A stretch of 64,000 nucleotides of DNA from Pseudoduganella ginsengisoli (GCF_009720865.1 NZ_WNLA01000021.1:1-64000), one strand, 5' to 3'. Counted from the stretch's first letter, positions 18,812 to 27,955 are shown. Notes: generated from the letters alone by a model not told the origin. Numbers and translations: made by a program.

Positions 18812-21800
18812 GTAAATCTCCAAGTGGTTAGGTTTTGGAATTGCATAGGGCGGGTTCTGCTACCGAACCAGAGTCCCACCCCAAACAAGAAAATGAGCGC
18901 TGCCAGCACGCTGAGGAGTTCCACCGCACGCACTGCCGCTGCCTGCGGCGGCTCCGGTTGCGCGGTCAATTCGTAAGCGCGTGGAGCGGGTGCGGCTGCT
19001 TCAGCCGGCGCATCGGCCGGCGCATCGGCCGGCGCCGCTGCGGCTGCATTTCGCTGTCCAGCTGCTGGCGCGCTGGCAGGAACATTCACAGCCGCCGTCT
19101 CCCCCCGCGCCTTGGCCAGCGCCACACCCAGCGCCTGCGCTTCCGCCTGATCCAGCTGCGGCGCCAGCCATTGCCACATCGGGTGGTCAGGCTTCGTGTG
19201 CCCGCTGCCCGGCAAGCCGTTGGCGGCAACGAGCCGCGCCAGTTCGCCGCCCATCTTGCGGATCGTGGCGGCATCGGTTTTCCAGTACCCTTTTTCCGCC
19301 GCCACCATGAAGATGGCCAGCATGTGCGCTTTCACGTGCGCGTTGTTGCCCTGCGCGAGGAACTGGGGCAATCCCAGCTTGTGGGCATCGTCGAAATACA
19401 CGGACTTCACGTCATCCCACGCCCAGTTCTTCACGAGGTCGGGACGCGTCACCTGCCAGCCCCACAGGTTTTCCAAAAATTCCTGGCCCATCGTGCGGGC
19501 GCCCGAATAGCCGTGGTCCATCAATGGTTTCAGCCAGGCCGGGTTCAGGAAACGGCCCCGCAATTCGCCCAGCAGCGCAGAGGCCAGCGGTTCCACGTCG
19601 GCCTGCCCCGGCTGCGCATGCTGCAAGATCATGGCTTCCGGCACGCGCCCCGTGCGGCCTTCCACGGCCAGCGACAGGCCGCCCAGATAGTCAAATGCAT
19701 CGTTGTTGTCCAGCAGCCCGTACAAGTTGCTGGCGCGGCCATGGTAAGTGCGGGTAATGCCATCGAGCGCCACGTCAAATGCGGCGTGGCTGGCTTCGCC
19801 CGCGTTGTCGAGGCCATACGCATGGCCCATGCGGTTGCGGTAAGCGCGGCCGATTTCATCGCGCTCGCGCCACGCGCCGGACCGTTCAGTCAACCGGTTG
19901 ACACCGGCGCCATACGCGCCGGGTGCATCGCCAAACACGCGCTGGGCAGCGCCCCGGCCCGCGTCCAGCGCGGGCATGCCGGCTTTTTCCAGCGCGCGCT
20001 CGCGCACCAGCCACTCCTGCGCGACGCGGTTGCCGTTGACCGGCTCATTGCCCCACGCCGTGTTGCCCAATGGGGCCAGCGCCGCCTGCATGGCGTCCTT
20101 CAGCGCCGGTTCGCGCTCGACGATGCCGGCCGCCGACGCGCCCAAGGCCAGCCGCCCTGCCCGGTCGATCAGGCGGTTCAAGTTTGGATACAGGTCGCGG
20201 AACAGGCCGGACGTCGTCACCAGCGCATCGCGCCGCGGCGCCCCTGGAATCAGGCGCACGTCCGTCACGATGCCGCGCGCATTCCACACGGGTTCCGCGC
20301 CCATCAGCGCCAGCGTGAACGCCACCATCACGCCTTCATCGCGCACGGCGTCCGATGCCCACAGCAGCACGCCTTCGCTGCCCTGCGGATTTTTGTCGCG
20401 CGCCATGGCCTTGGCCGCCATCGCAGCGCCCAGCTGGTAACCCAGTTTGGTCGGCAGGATATCACCATCGACCGCGTGGAAATTGCGGCCCGTCGGCAGC
20501 GCTTCCGGCGAACGCAAAGGATCGTTGCCCTTGCCCGGTTCGATGAAGCGGCCATCGAGGCCCGCCAGCAGCGCCTGCATTTCCATGCGCGGCGAATCAG
20601 CCAGCTTTTGCGCCACGTCCGGTCCGCCCACGCCGCCTTTTTGCATCGATTGCAGCATCAAGTCCAGCGATGGCTGGTCCCACGGCCTGCCAAAGATGTG
20701 CAAGCCGAACGGCATGAATTTTTCCTGCAGCTTGGTCAGATAGTGGCCCACTTCATGCGCCAGCAAATCATCGTCGGCCGCATCGAAGCCGATGCCCCGT
20801 ACCTGCAGCACGTCGGCCATCGACGCTTCCAGTTCCGCCTTTAAATTCAAGGCCGCCACCCGTTCGCGCATCAATTGCGCCGCCTGCGCTTTCAGCGATT
20901 CAGAACTGGCCGCCTCATAGCTTTCCACCACCTGGCGCAGCGCCAGCAAGTCGTCATACAGGGGGGTACTGGCCAGCGGCGGCGTCAAATGGTCGACCAT
21001 GACAGCCAGGCCGCGCCGCTTGGCCTGCGTTCCTTCACCCACGCCATCAACAATGTACGGATACACACCCGGCAAATCCGCGCCCACGAGGCTGGGGTAA
21101 TCGTCCGAGCCCAGCCCCACGGCTTTACCGGGCAGGAATTCATAGGTCGAGTGGCGCCCCACGTGCACCAGCGCATCGGCCTTGAAGCGGTCGCGCAGCC
21201 AGTGATAAAAGGCCAGGTACTGGTGCGGCGGCGTGATGCTGGTATTCGCATGCAGCAATTCTTCATCCACTTCCCAGCCGCGGGGCGGCTGCGGGCCGAT
21301 AAATACATTGCCGAATACAAGGCCCGGCACCAGCAGCTTGCCGCTATCGACCATGATCTTGCCAGGCGCCGCGCCCCACCCTTTCAAGCCTTCGATGCCA
21401 TAGCCCGACACGCGCCGGTTCAGCGGCGCCAGTGCAGCGCAGCGGCGCGCGGGTTTCGCATCGAGGCACTTGTGGTAGCCGTCCGCCAGCGCGGCCAGGT
21501 CGCGGATCGCCGCTTCCCGCTGCGGGTGGTCCGCCCCTTCGACCAAATGCTGCAATTCCTTGATGACGACTTCGGCCTGCTTGCGTCCCAGTAGCCATTC
21601 GCCCGACGCTTCCGCTTCCAGCACGTCGGCATGCAGGCGGCCTAGCAAGCCGCGCGTCACTTCGCCCTGCACACGGGGCGGCAAGGCGCCAAACCAGCGC
21701 GCATAATCCGCCGCGCTGACGCTGTTGACCGACGCACTTAATTCACGCAGGGCTGACCGGTCTTCCGGCAAATTCACGCCATGCGCCATGATGCGGTCCA

Positions 21801-23166
21801 GCAGCGCGTCCGGCGTGGCGGGCAATTCGCCCACCGTGTAGCCCGCCTTTTTCAATGCGTGCAGCATGTCGAACAGCGAAGCGGGCACATTGAGGTTGTC
21901 GGCGCCAATGTTCTGGCGGCCCGGCGGGTGGTTGTAGTAAATCAGCGCGACTTTTTTGTCGCGGTTGGCCTTGTGCCGCAACGTAACCCAGCGGTCCACC
22001 CGCGCGGCCAGCCGGTCCGCTTCCGCATCCAGCATCACGGGCGGACGGTTTTCTATGCCGGTCAGCGGATCGCGCTTGGATTGGCCCAGCGCCGCCACAA
22101 CGATAGGCTGGCCGATGCCCTGCAATTCCGGCAGCGCCACGCGGTATTGGACCGAGTCCGGCGGCAAGCCATCCGGCGACAGGCGCCATTGCGTGGCCGT
22201 GCGGTCCGACAGGCGGATGGCCTTGAACAGCGGCACATCGAGTTTCTTGAACGCTTCCGACACGGCTTCGCGTCCTTCCGCCGCGCCAACGACGAAATCC
22301 TGCAGCACGACGACCGCTTCCGGCCTGGCTGGCGCGATCAATTCCGGCAAGCGTTCCAGCGCTTCCCGCGATGCGCCGCCCCAGCGCGGCAACACCTGCA
22401 CGCACTGGCGCCCTTTTTGCCCGATGCGGCGGCACAGGTCTGCCGGCACCATGCCATCCATATTGGCCAGGTCCAGCACCACCACCGTGGGTTGCGCCTG
22501 CAATCCCAGCTGCGCCGCATTGTCCCACGCGTCCTTGTCGGCCAGTTCATGCGTACCCACGCGGACACGCAGCATGGCTTCCGGCTGAGGCGATGCCAAC
22601 GCAATACCTGGATTGAGCAGATGCGCCAGCAGCGCGGCAGTATTGGCCACGCCGCCCGCCTGCCACAACTGGCGCGCGGCCAGCCAGTGGCGCGCGGCGG
22701 CATGCGCGTGCGCCGCCTTCAGCGCGGCTTCGGGCGGCTGTTCACTGGACAGCTGGCGCAGCGTCTCGGCAGGAAAGCCTTGCAGCACGCCGTTGGCGTC
22801 GCGCGTCATCAGGCTTAACGTGCCCTCGCCGTTCATGGCCAGCACGGAAGCGCGTACCTTCGCATAGCGCGGCAACGCGTCTTTCAAGCGGCGGGCCGGG
22901 TCGCCAAACAGCGCGACAGCCAGCACGGTGTCGGCCTGTCCCAGCCACTGCGCCACCTGTTTTTCATCGGCCGCCATGAATTGCGCCGGGGTGCGCAGCA
23001 AGATGCGGTCGGCGGGATGGCTGGCCAAATGGCGGTGCGCCGCTTCAACGGCAACCGGCGCGGAGCGTTCCGTTACAAGGGCAAACAAGGTGGCGGCATG
23101 CGCGGGCACACAGGCGAGCACGCACTGCAGCACCAGGAAGAACCTGATGAATGATTTGGTTTTCAC
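18808..23166 (-). CDS. Exported, membrane-anchored CobN-like chelatase/dechelatase
   Basis: Member of the CobN/magnesium-chelatase H-subunit family, 1452 residues, longer than cytosolic CobN (about 1270). Family blocks include IYYNHPPGRQNIGADNLNVP (about 405-425), GRHSTYEFLPGKAVGLGSDDYP, and ENLWGWQVTRPDLV near the C-terminus. Two features are unusual. The N-terminus is a signal peptide (KTKSFIRFFLVLQCVLA, cleavage after AHA). The C-terminus has an Ala/Pro-rich linker and then a membrane helix (VELLSVLAALIFLFGVGLWF). The catalytic body therefore probably faces the periplasm. The start is GTG at 23166 with a weak ribosome site. It is the first gene of the riboswitch operon and no CobS/CobT genes are nearby. 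It may remove or insert metal in an imported tetrapyrrole. Cytosolic B12 synthesis is unlikely. Confidence 0.87.
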   Translation of the reverse strand: MKTKSFIRFFLVLQCVLACVPAHAATLFALVTERSAPVAVEAAHRHLASHPADRILLRTPAQFMAADEKQVAQWLGQADTVLAVALFGDPARRLKDALPRYAKVRASVLAMNGEGTLSLMTRDANGVLQGFPAETLRQLSSEQPPEAALKAAHAHAAARHWLAARQLWQAGGVANTAALLAHLLNPGIALASPQPEAMLRVRVGTHELADKDAWDNAAQLGLQAQPTVVVLDLANMDGMVPADLCRRIGQKGRQCVQVLPRWGGASREALERLPELIAPARPEAVVVLQDFVVGAAEGREAVSEAFKKLDVPLFKAIRLSDRTATQWRLSPDGLPPDSVQYRVALPELQGIGQPIVVAALGQSKRDPLTGIENRPPVMLDAEADRLAARVDRWVTLRHKANRDKKVALIYYNHPPGRQNIGADNLNVPASLFDMLHALKKAGYTVGELPATPDALLDRIMAHGVNLPEDRSALRELSASVNSVSAADYARWFGALPPRVQGEVTRGLLGRLHADVLEAEASGEWLLGRKQAEVVIKELQHLVEGADHPQREAAIRDLAALADGYHKCLDAKPARRCAALAPLNRRVSGYGIEGLKGWGAAPGKIMVDSGKLLVPGLVFGNVFIGPQPPRGWEVDEELLHANTSITPPHQYLAFYHWLRDRFKADALVHVGRHSTYEFLPGKAVGLGSDDYPSLVGADLPGVYPYIVDGVGEGTQAKRRGLAVMVDHLTPPLASTPLYDDLLALRQVVESYEAASSESLKAQAAQLMRERVAALNLKAELEASMADVLQVRGIGFDAADDDLLAHEVGHYLTKLQEKFMPFGLHIFGRPWDQPSLDLMLQSMQKGGVGGPDVAQKLADSPRMEMQALLAGLDGRFIEPGKGNDPLRSPEALPTGRNFHAVDGDILPTKLGYQLGAAMAAKAMARDKNPQGSEGVLLWASDAVRDEGVMVAFTLALMGAEPVWNARGIVTDVRLIPGAPRRDALVTTSGLFRDLYPNLNRLIDRAGRLALGASAAGIVEREPALKDAMQAALAPLGNTAWGNEPVNGNRVAQEWLVRERALEKAGMPALDAGRGAAQRVFGDAPGAYGAGVNRLTERSGAWRERDEIGRAYRNRMGHAYGLDNAGEASHAAFDVALDGITRTYHGRASNLYGLLDNNDAFDYLGGLSLAVEGRTGRVPEAMILQHAQPGQADVEPLASALLGELRGRFLNPAWLKPLMDHGYSGARTMGQEFLENLWGWQVTRPDLVKNWAWDDVKSVYFDDAHKLGLPQFLAQGNNAHVKAHMLAIFMVAAEKGYWKTDAATIRKMGGELARLVAANGLPGSGHTKPDHPMWQWLAPQLDQAEAQALGVALAKARGETAAVNVPASAPAAGQRNAAAAAPADAPADAPAEAAAPAPRAYELTAQPEPPQAAAVRAVELLSVLAALIFLFGVGLWFGSRTRPMQFQNLTTWRFT

Positions 23167-23183
23167 GGGCGGTACCAGTTACC

Positions 23184-23199
23184 GCGTGCCGAGGCACGC
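23184..23199 (-). promoter_or_regulatory. Hairpin between riboswitch and cobN-like start
   Basis: GCGTGCC and GGCACGC form a perfect 7-bp inverted repeat around two bases, about 18 bases before the GTG start. There is no T-run, so it is more likely part of a translational expression platform or an RNA stability element than a terminator. Confidence 0.45.
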
Positions 23200-23277
23200 A
23201 TGACGAACGGGCAGCCGCCATGTTTATTGACAGACCGCCCACCGGCAAAACCACACCCCGGGTTTTGCACAATCCAT

Positions 23278-23467
23278 CGTGATGGCCGGTCTTCTGGCTT
23301 GCCGTCATCCTTCCCTGATCCTGCCTTCCCGTGATAACCACAGTGGCGTACGATCGGAGTCGTCAGGCATACAGCAGCGGGGGCTGCGCCGGACTGGCGT
23401 GGAATGAAAACTCCGCGCGTCACCGGCTTCCCGTTTCACCCTCCGGCTGACTAGCGGGAGGGCACCA
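23278..23467 (-). promoter_or_regulatory. Cobalamin riboswitch
   Basis: Read on the minus strand, the conserved blocks appear in order: GGTGCC, AGCCGGAGGGTGAAACGGGAA, GCCGGTG, GCAGCCCCCGCTG, the B12 box core GCCACTG (rc of 23341-23347), CACGGGAAGGC, GGATGACGGC and AAGCCAGAAGACCGGCC. This is the full class-I cobalamin aptamer. It controls the downstream four-gene operon and should reduce expression when adenosylcobalamin is abundant. A -10-like TACAAT (minus strand, 23490-23485) lies just upstream, next to the end of the reductase gene. Confidence 0.96.
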
Positions 23468-23516
23468 TACACGTTATCGGCGGCATTGTACCTTTATTAA
23501 TGCTAGCGTACCAGTG

Positions 23517-24578
23517 TCAGGCTGCCAGCGCCGGGTAATCGATGTAGCCTTGCGCGCCGCCGCCAAAGTACGAGCCGCGGTCCGCTTCGTTCATCGGCGC
23601 GTTGGCCTTCAGGCGCTCGACGAAGTCCGGATTGGCCAGCGCCATCTGGCCATACGATTCCACTTCCGCCAGTCCGGACGCCACGTCACTGCCCACCTGC
23701 TCGCGTGGACGGCCCGGCCGGTTCAGCACCAGCGCACCGCGCCACAGCTTGCGGATGTCAGCCAGCAGCGCGTCGTCGCCCTGGTGCATGATGTGCACAT
23801 AGGCCAGCCCCAGCTTGTCGAGTTCCGCAATCAGGTAGCGGTACAGGTCCGGCCCCTCTTCCCCTTCATCGATGCCCCACAGTGTTGCGCCCGGCGACAG
23901 GCGGATGGCCATGCGGTCCGCGCCGACTTCTTCCGCCACCGCTTGCGCCAGTTCGATGGCAAAGCGGGCGCGGTTTTCAATGGAACCGCCGTAGGCATCC
24001 GTGCGCGTATTGGCGCTGGGTGCGAAAAATTGCTGGATCAGGTAGGCATTGGCGCCGTGCAGTTCCACGCCGTCCGCGCCTGCCTCGATGGCGCGCTTGG
24101 CGGCAAAGCGGAAGTCCGCAATCGTCTGCCGCACTTCATCCGTCGCCAGCGCACGCGGCACGGGAATGTCTTGCATGCCCTTCAGCGTGAACATGCCGGC
24201 GCCCGGTGCAATGGCCGATGGCGCCACGCCCTGCCGGTGGTGCGGCGTATTGTCCGGGTGCGACATGCGGCCGGCGTGCATCAGCTGGAAAAAGATGCGG
24301 GCGCCTTTTGCATGCACGGCGTCCGTGACTTTCTTCCAGCCCGCCACGTGGGCATCCGTATAAATGCCCGGCGTGAACAAGTACCCCTGGCCATCTTCGG
24401 ACGGCTGCGTGCCTTCCGTCACGATCAGGCCCACGCTGGCGCGCTGGCTGTAATACTCGGCCGTCATGTCGCCCGGCGTGCCGTCGGCCTGGGCGCGGGA
24501 ACGGGTCATCGGCGCCATGGCCAGGCGGTTTTGCAGCGTGTGGCGGCCGACGGTGACGCTCTCAAACAGTTTGCTCAT
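23517..24578 (-). CDS. nemA: Old Yellow Enzyme family alkene reductase (NemA-like)
   Basis: FMN- and NADPH-dependent flavoprotein of 353 residues that reduces activated alkenes, nitroesters or maleimides in the cytosol. Family blocks are MAPMTRSRAQADG near the N-terminus, GRMSHPDNTP, VELHGANAYLIQQFFAP (substrate-binding His and Asn in HGAN), NTRTDAYGGSIENRARF, and the C-terminal GGGAQGYIDYP. The second of two adjacent ATGs (24578) is chosen because AAGGA is 7 bases before it. It is divergent from a LysR regulator with a perfect palindrome between them, which suggests control by that regulator, as is common for xenobiotic- or electrophile-responsive reductases. Confidence 0.93.
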   Translation of the reverse strand: MSKLFESVTVGRHTLQNRLAMAPMTRSRAQADGTPGDMTAEYYSQRASVGLIVTEGTQPSEDGQGYLFTPGIYTDAHVAGWKKVTDAVHAKGARIFFQLMHAGRMSHPDNTPHHRQGVAPSAIAPGAGMFTLKGMQDIPVPRALATDEVRQTIADFRFAAKRAIEAGADGVELHGANAYLIQQFFAPSANTRTDAYGGSIENRARFAIELAQAVAEEVGADRMAIRLSPGATLWGIDEGEEGPDLYRYLIAELDKLGLAYVHIMHQGDDALLADIRKLWRGALVLNRPGRPREQVGSDVASGLAEVESYGQMALANPDFVERLKANAPMNEADRGSYFGGGAQGYIDYPALAA

Positions 24579-24662
24579 CATGGATTCCTTATCCGGGTTG
24601 TGTGCATGACGCCATCTTCGCCCAGTTGATTGATGAGATAAATATGGTATTTTGGAGAACAT

Positions 24663-24680
24663 TGATCCATTAATGGATCA
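24663..24680. promoter_or_regulatory. 18-bp perfect palindrome, candidate LysR operator
   Basis: TGATCCATTAATGGATCA is perfectly self-complementary. It lies between the divergent reductase and LysR genes, 15 bases before the LysR start, which fits an autoregulated operator. No binding data can be inferred from sequence. Confidence 0.65.
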
Positions 24681-24695
24681 CTCTATGAAGCTATC

Positions 24696-25577
24696 ATGGA
24701 ATACTTAAATGACATGGCCCTGTTTGTCGAAGTGGTCAAGGCAAAGAGCTTCCGCCGCGCAGGGGAAGCCATCGGCATGCCGATTGCCACCGTATCGCGC
24801 CGCATCAATGGCCTGGAACAGGCAATCGGCCTGCGCCTGCTGCACCGGACCACGCGCCGTATCGAGCTGACGGAAGCGGGCCAGCTGTATTACGAGCGCT
24901 GCCGCCGCATCGTGGAAGAAGCGCGGCTGGCGCACCAGCAGCTGGGCGAATTGCTGGAACAGCCCAGCGGCGTGCTGCGCGTGTCGCTGCCGGTGGATTT
25001 CGCGGCGATCTTCCTGGCGCCGTCTCTCGGTGAATTCGCGCAGCGCTATCCCGGCATCCGCTTTGAACTGGATTTAACGCCACGCAAAGTCGATCTGGTG
25101 GCGGAACCGTTCGATCTGGCCATCCGCATGGGCGACTTGCCGGATTCCGCGCTGATTGCCCGCAAGCTGGCGGATTTGCCGCGCTACCTGTACGCGTCGC
25201 CTGCCTACCTGGAACGCGCAGGCGAGCCGCGGCGCCCGCACGACCTGGCACAGCATGAATGCCTGCCGATGCTGCGCCAGCCGCCCGCCTGGCGCCTGCA
25301 CAAGGCGTCCGATGCGTCTGATATCGTGGATGCTGCAATCAATGGGCGCTTCCACGTCAACAGCATCGGCATGATGCGGCAACTGGCCATCCAGGGCATG
25401 GGCATTGCGCTGGTGGCGCCGGAAATCGTGGCGGCCGACGTGGCGGCGGGAACCTTGCAGCGCGTGCTGCCCGGCTGGCGGGGGCCGGAAGTGCCCGTGT
25501 ATGCGGTCACGGAAACCCGTTTGCTGCCCGCGAAAACACAGCGCTTTATTGAATTCCTCATCGAACTGCTGGGTTAA
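24696..25577 (+). CDS. LysR-family transcriptional regulator
   Basis: Regulator of 293 residues with a typical N-terminal helix-turn-helix (FVEVVKAKSFRRAGEAIGMP, then TVSRRINGLEQAIGLRLLHR). The periplasmic-binding-like effector domain starts GVLRVSLPVDFAAIFLAP. The LLHRTTRRIELTEAG segment places it in the common DsdC/CrgA-like LysR branch found beside reductases. It is divergent from the Old Yellow Enzyme gene and most likely controls it. The effector is unknown. Confidence 0.9.
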   Translation: MEYLNDMALFVEVVKAKSFRRAGEAIGMPIATVSRRINGLEQAIGLRLLHRTTRRIELTEAGQLYYERCRRIVEEARLAHQQLGELLEQPSGVLRVSLPVDFAAIFLAPSLGEFAQRYPGIRFELDLTPRKVDLVAEPFDLAIRMGDLPDSALIARKLADLPRYLYASPAYLERAGEPRRPHDLAQHECLPMLRQPPAWRLHKASDASDIVDAAINGRFHVNSIGMMRQLAIQGMGIALVAPEIVAADVAAGTLQRVLPGWRGPEVPVYAVTETRLLPAKTQRFIEFLIELLG

Positions 25578-25689
25578 GCGTCCGGACGTCCGCCCCCCCT
25601 GCGCTTGGATAAAAGTTGACGGTTTTTGCACTAAACGCATGCCGCCCCAGCCTTTAAGCTCGTGGCTTTCAACTCAAGGGACTCACCAC

Positions 25690-26226
25690 ATGCGCCACTT
25701 TATCCATGCAGTTTTGCCGCTTTCCATCCTGTTTTCGGGCGCCGCGCTGGCCGACGCCTTCACGCTGTCCAGCACCGATATCGCGCAGGGGAAAATCATG
25801 AATGCGGCCCAGGAATTCAAGGGATTCGGCTGCGCCGGCGGCAACCGCTCGCCGCAACTGTCGTGGAAAGGCGCCCCGGCCGGCACCGAAGCATACGCCG
25901 TCTTTGCCTATGACCCGGACGCGCCGACGGGCAGCGGCTGGTGGCACTGGCAAGTCGTCAACATCCCAAAGAACGTTACGAGCCTGCCGTCCGGCGCCGC
26001 CAACCCGGCCGGCAGTGTCGGCATCAAAAATGACTACGGCGTGGCGGCATTTGGCGGCGCCTGCCCGCCCAAAGGACACGGCATGCACCGCTACCAGTTC
26101 ACCGTGTATGCGCTGTCGAAAAAGCTGGACTTGCCGAAGGACGCTTCCGGCGCGCTGGCGGGCTACATGGTGCGCGCCAGTGCGCTGGCGTCGAGCACTA
26201 TCGAAGCGCTGTACCAGCGGGATTGA
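25690..26226 (+). CDS. YbhB/YbcL-family (PEBP) secreted protein
   Basis: Phosphatidylethanolamine-binding-protein-like protein of 178 residues, here with a signal peptide (MRHFIHAVLPLSILFSGAALA) that sends it to the periplasm. AAGGGA lies 8 bases before the start. The PEBP ligand-site motifs are present: FAYDPDAPTGSGWWHWQVVN (the DPDAP and HW elements) and CPPKGHGMHRYQFTVYAL. The family has no settled biochemical role in bacteria. Its neighbours are the LysR gene upstream and an AraC gene downstream, so no pathway is implied. Confidence 0.9.
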   Translation: MRHFIHAVLPLSILFSGAALADAFTLSSTDIAQGKIMNAAQEFKGFGCAGGNRSPQLSWKGAPAGTEAYAVFAYDPDAPTGSGWWHWQVVNIPKNVTSLPSGAANPAGSVGIKNDYGVAAFGGACPPKGHGMHRYQFTVYALSKKLDLPKDASGALAGYMVRASALASSTIEALYQRD

Positions 26227-26264
26227 TAAAATAGCACTCTTATCAATGATCGTTCAGGATAGCG

Positions 26265-27089
26265 GTGGAAGGCGGCACAAAAGAACTTATCACGGCACTC
26301 AGCGCCGCGGCCAAAGCCGCGCTGGCAGGCGGCGCACCGCTGCCATTTTCGCTGTACACGTCGCACACGGAACAGCGCATCTTGAATGCGCCCATCCTGA
26401 AGCCGCTGCTGATCTGCGTGCTGGCCGGCGTCAAGCACCTGGGCCGGGACGCCGAACTGGTTTGCCCGGCCGGCAGCTTTGTCTTCCTGCCCAACAGTCC
26501 CACCATCGACATGCGCAATATTCCCGTCAACGAAGAGTATTGCGCCATGCTGATAGACTTCGACCATGCCGATTTCCACCAGTTCCAGCGCAGCGCCGTC
26601 CCGGCCAGGCCGCACTTGCTGGGGCCTGTCGATGCCGTGCTGGCAAAGACCTTGCAGCAATTCGCCGAATGGTCCGTCTATGCGCCGCCGGGCGCATGGC
26701 ATTTCCGTAAAAAGGAATTGCTGCAACTGCTGTACCAGGCCGGCCATCATGGCGTCGCCGCCATGGCCGCGCCGCCCAGCTTCAGCCACCAGTTGCACGA
26801 CATGATCAGCGCCGATATCGCTGGCGACTGGAGCGTGAAGCGTGTGACGGCGGCGCTGGCTGTCAGCGAATCCACGCTGCTGCGCAACTTGAAGGCGGAG
26901 GGCACCGACTTGCTGGCCATCGTCAACCGCACCCGCCTGGGCCACGCGCTGCATCTGATACAAACCACGCGGGACCCCATCGGCCGCATTGCAGACCGCT
27001 GCGGCTACTACTCGCAGTCACGATTTACAGAAAAATTCAAGCTACTGTTTGGCGTCACGCCCACCGGGTTGCGCAAAACCCGCTTGTGA
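26265..27089 (+). CDS. AraC-family transcriptional regulator
   Basis: Regulator of 274 residues beginning with GTG at 26265 (AGGA 5 bases upstream). The N-terminal half is a cupin-like sensor domain (LVCPAGSFVFLPNSPTIDMRN broken over about 65-85). The C-terminal half holds the two helix-turn-helix units: SVKRVTAALAVSESTLLRNL, then DPIGRIADRCGYYSQSRFTEKF with the family ending FGVTPTGLRK. It stands alone between the PEBP gene and the binding-protein/kinase operon. It could control either, and the sequence does not decide. Confidence 0.88.
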   Translation: MEGGTKELITALSAAAKAALAGGAPLPFSLYTSHTEQRILNAPILKPLLICVLAGVKHLGRDAELVCPAGSFVFLPNSPTIDMRNIPVNEEYCAMLIDFDHADFHQFQRSAVPARPHLLGPVDAVLAKTLQQFAEWSVYAPPGAWHFRKKELLQLLYQAGHHGVAAMAAPPSFSHQLHDMISADIAGDWSVKRVTAALAVSESTLLRNLKAEGTDLLAIVNRTRLGHALHLIQTTRDPIGRIADRCGYYSQSRFTEKFKLLFGVTPTGLRKTRL

Positions 27090-27205
27090 CCGGTGGCGCC
27101 TGTAGCCATTCCACGACATTGAACGGTGTCCAGGGCGGATTGTTAATTGCCGGACAGCACGGCTTGGCGGATACTGGCACAGTACACCACCTATGGGTTC
27201 CCCTG

Positions 27206-27952
27206 ATGAAATCCGTGCTATGCAGTTTGCTGTGCCTGCTCAGCTTTTGCCATGCACTGGCAGGCGAAGCCGCCAAAGAAGTGGTCACGGTCGGCGCAGA
27301 AGACGACTGGGCGCCTTATTCTTCCGTCGTTGACCGCCAGGCCAAGGGCTTCGCAGTGGACGTGGTGCGCGAAGCGTATGCACTGGTCGGCATCACGGTG
27401 AAATTCGACGTGCTGCCGTATTCCCGCTGCATGGCCGCCACCAAGGCGGGTACGCTGGTGGCGTGCTTTGACGCCGTCCCCAATGCCATGATCGCCAAGG
27501 ATTACCTGTGGCCGGACCTGCCTTTATTCACGACCCATATGAACGTTTATGCGCTGGCCGACTCCAAAGACAGCGGCATGGTTGCGCGCAAGCTGGAAGG
27601 CCGCACGGTGGGCGTCGAACGGGGCTACGAATATGGCGATGAATTCGATTTGAACACGAAGATCATCCGCAAGATCGTCGACAAGAATGACCAGGGTTTT
27701 AAAATGCTGCTGGCGCGGCGCATTGAATTCATGGCGGCCGAAGAACGCATTGCCAATGCGCTGTTTATCCGCTTCCCCACAGAATTTGGCGGCAAGTTCA
27801 AGCTGGTGGGAACCGTGGCCACACCGGGACTATTCATCGCGTTCAGCAAGACCGCACCCGACAGCGTCCGCCTGCTGAAAAAATTCAATGAAGGCTATGC
27901 CATCTTGCGCAACAGTCCCCGCTACCGCGCAATTGAAGCAAAGTGGTTTTGA
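27206..27952 (+). CDS. Periplasmic substrate-binding protein of a histidine-kinase operon
   Basis: SBP-family-3-like protein of 248 residues with a signal peptide (MKSVLCSLLCLLSFCHALA). An in-frame ATG at 27086 would place an unrelated leader ahead of it, so 27206 is preferred. Landmarks are GAEDDWAPYSS, GFAVDVVREAY, YSRCMAATKAGTLVACFDA, LEGRTVGVERGYEYGDEF and the C-terminal YRAIEAKWF. The histidine kinase gene starts 3 bases after its stop, and a shortened paralogue follows the kinase. No transporter genes are present, so a sensing role (presenting a ligand to the kinase) is more likely than uptake (inference). Confidence 0.85.
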   Translation: MKSVLCSLLCLLSFCHALAGEAAKEVVTVGAEDDWAPYSSVVDRQAKGFAVDVVREAYALVGITVKFDVLPYSRCMAATKAGTLVACFDAVPNAMIAKDYLWPDLPLFTTHMNVYALADSKDSGMVARKLEGRTVGVERGYEYGDEFDLNTKIIRKIVDKNDQGFKMLLARRIEFMAAEERIANALFIRFPTEFGGKFKLVGTVATPGLFIAFSKTAPDSVRLLKKFNEGYAILRNSPRYRAIEAKWF

Positions 27953-27955
27953 CAC

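Noticed and set aside
18808-23166. Assignment as the cytosolic cobaltochelatase of aerobic B12 synthesis.
   Set aside because: It has a signal peptide and a C-terminal membrane anchor, no CobS/CobT or other B12-synthesis genes nearby, and import-type neighbours.
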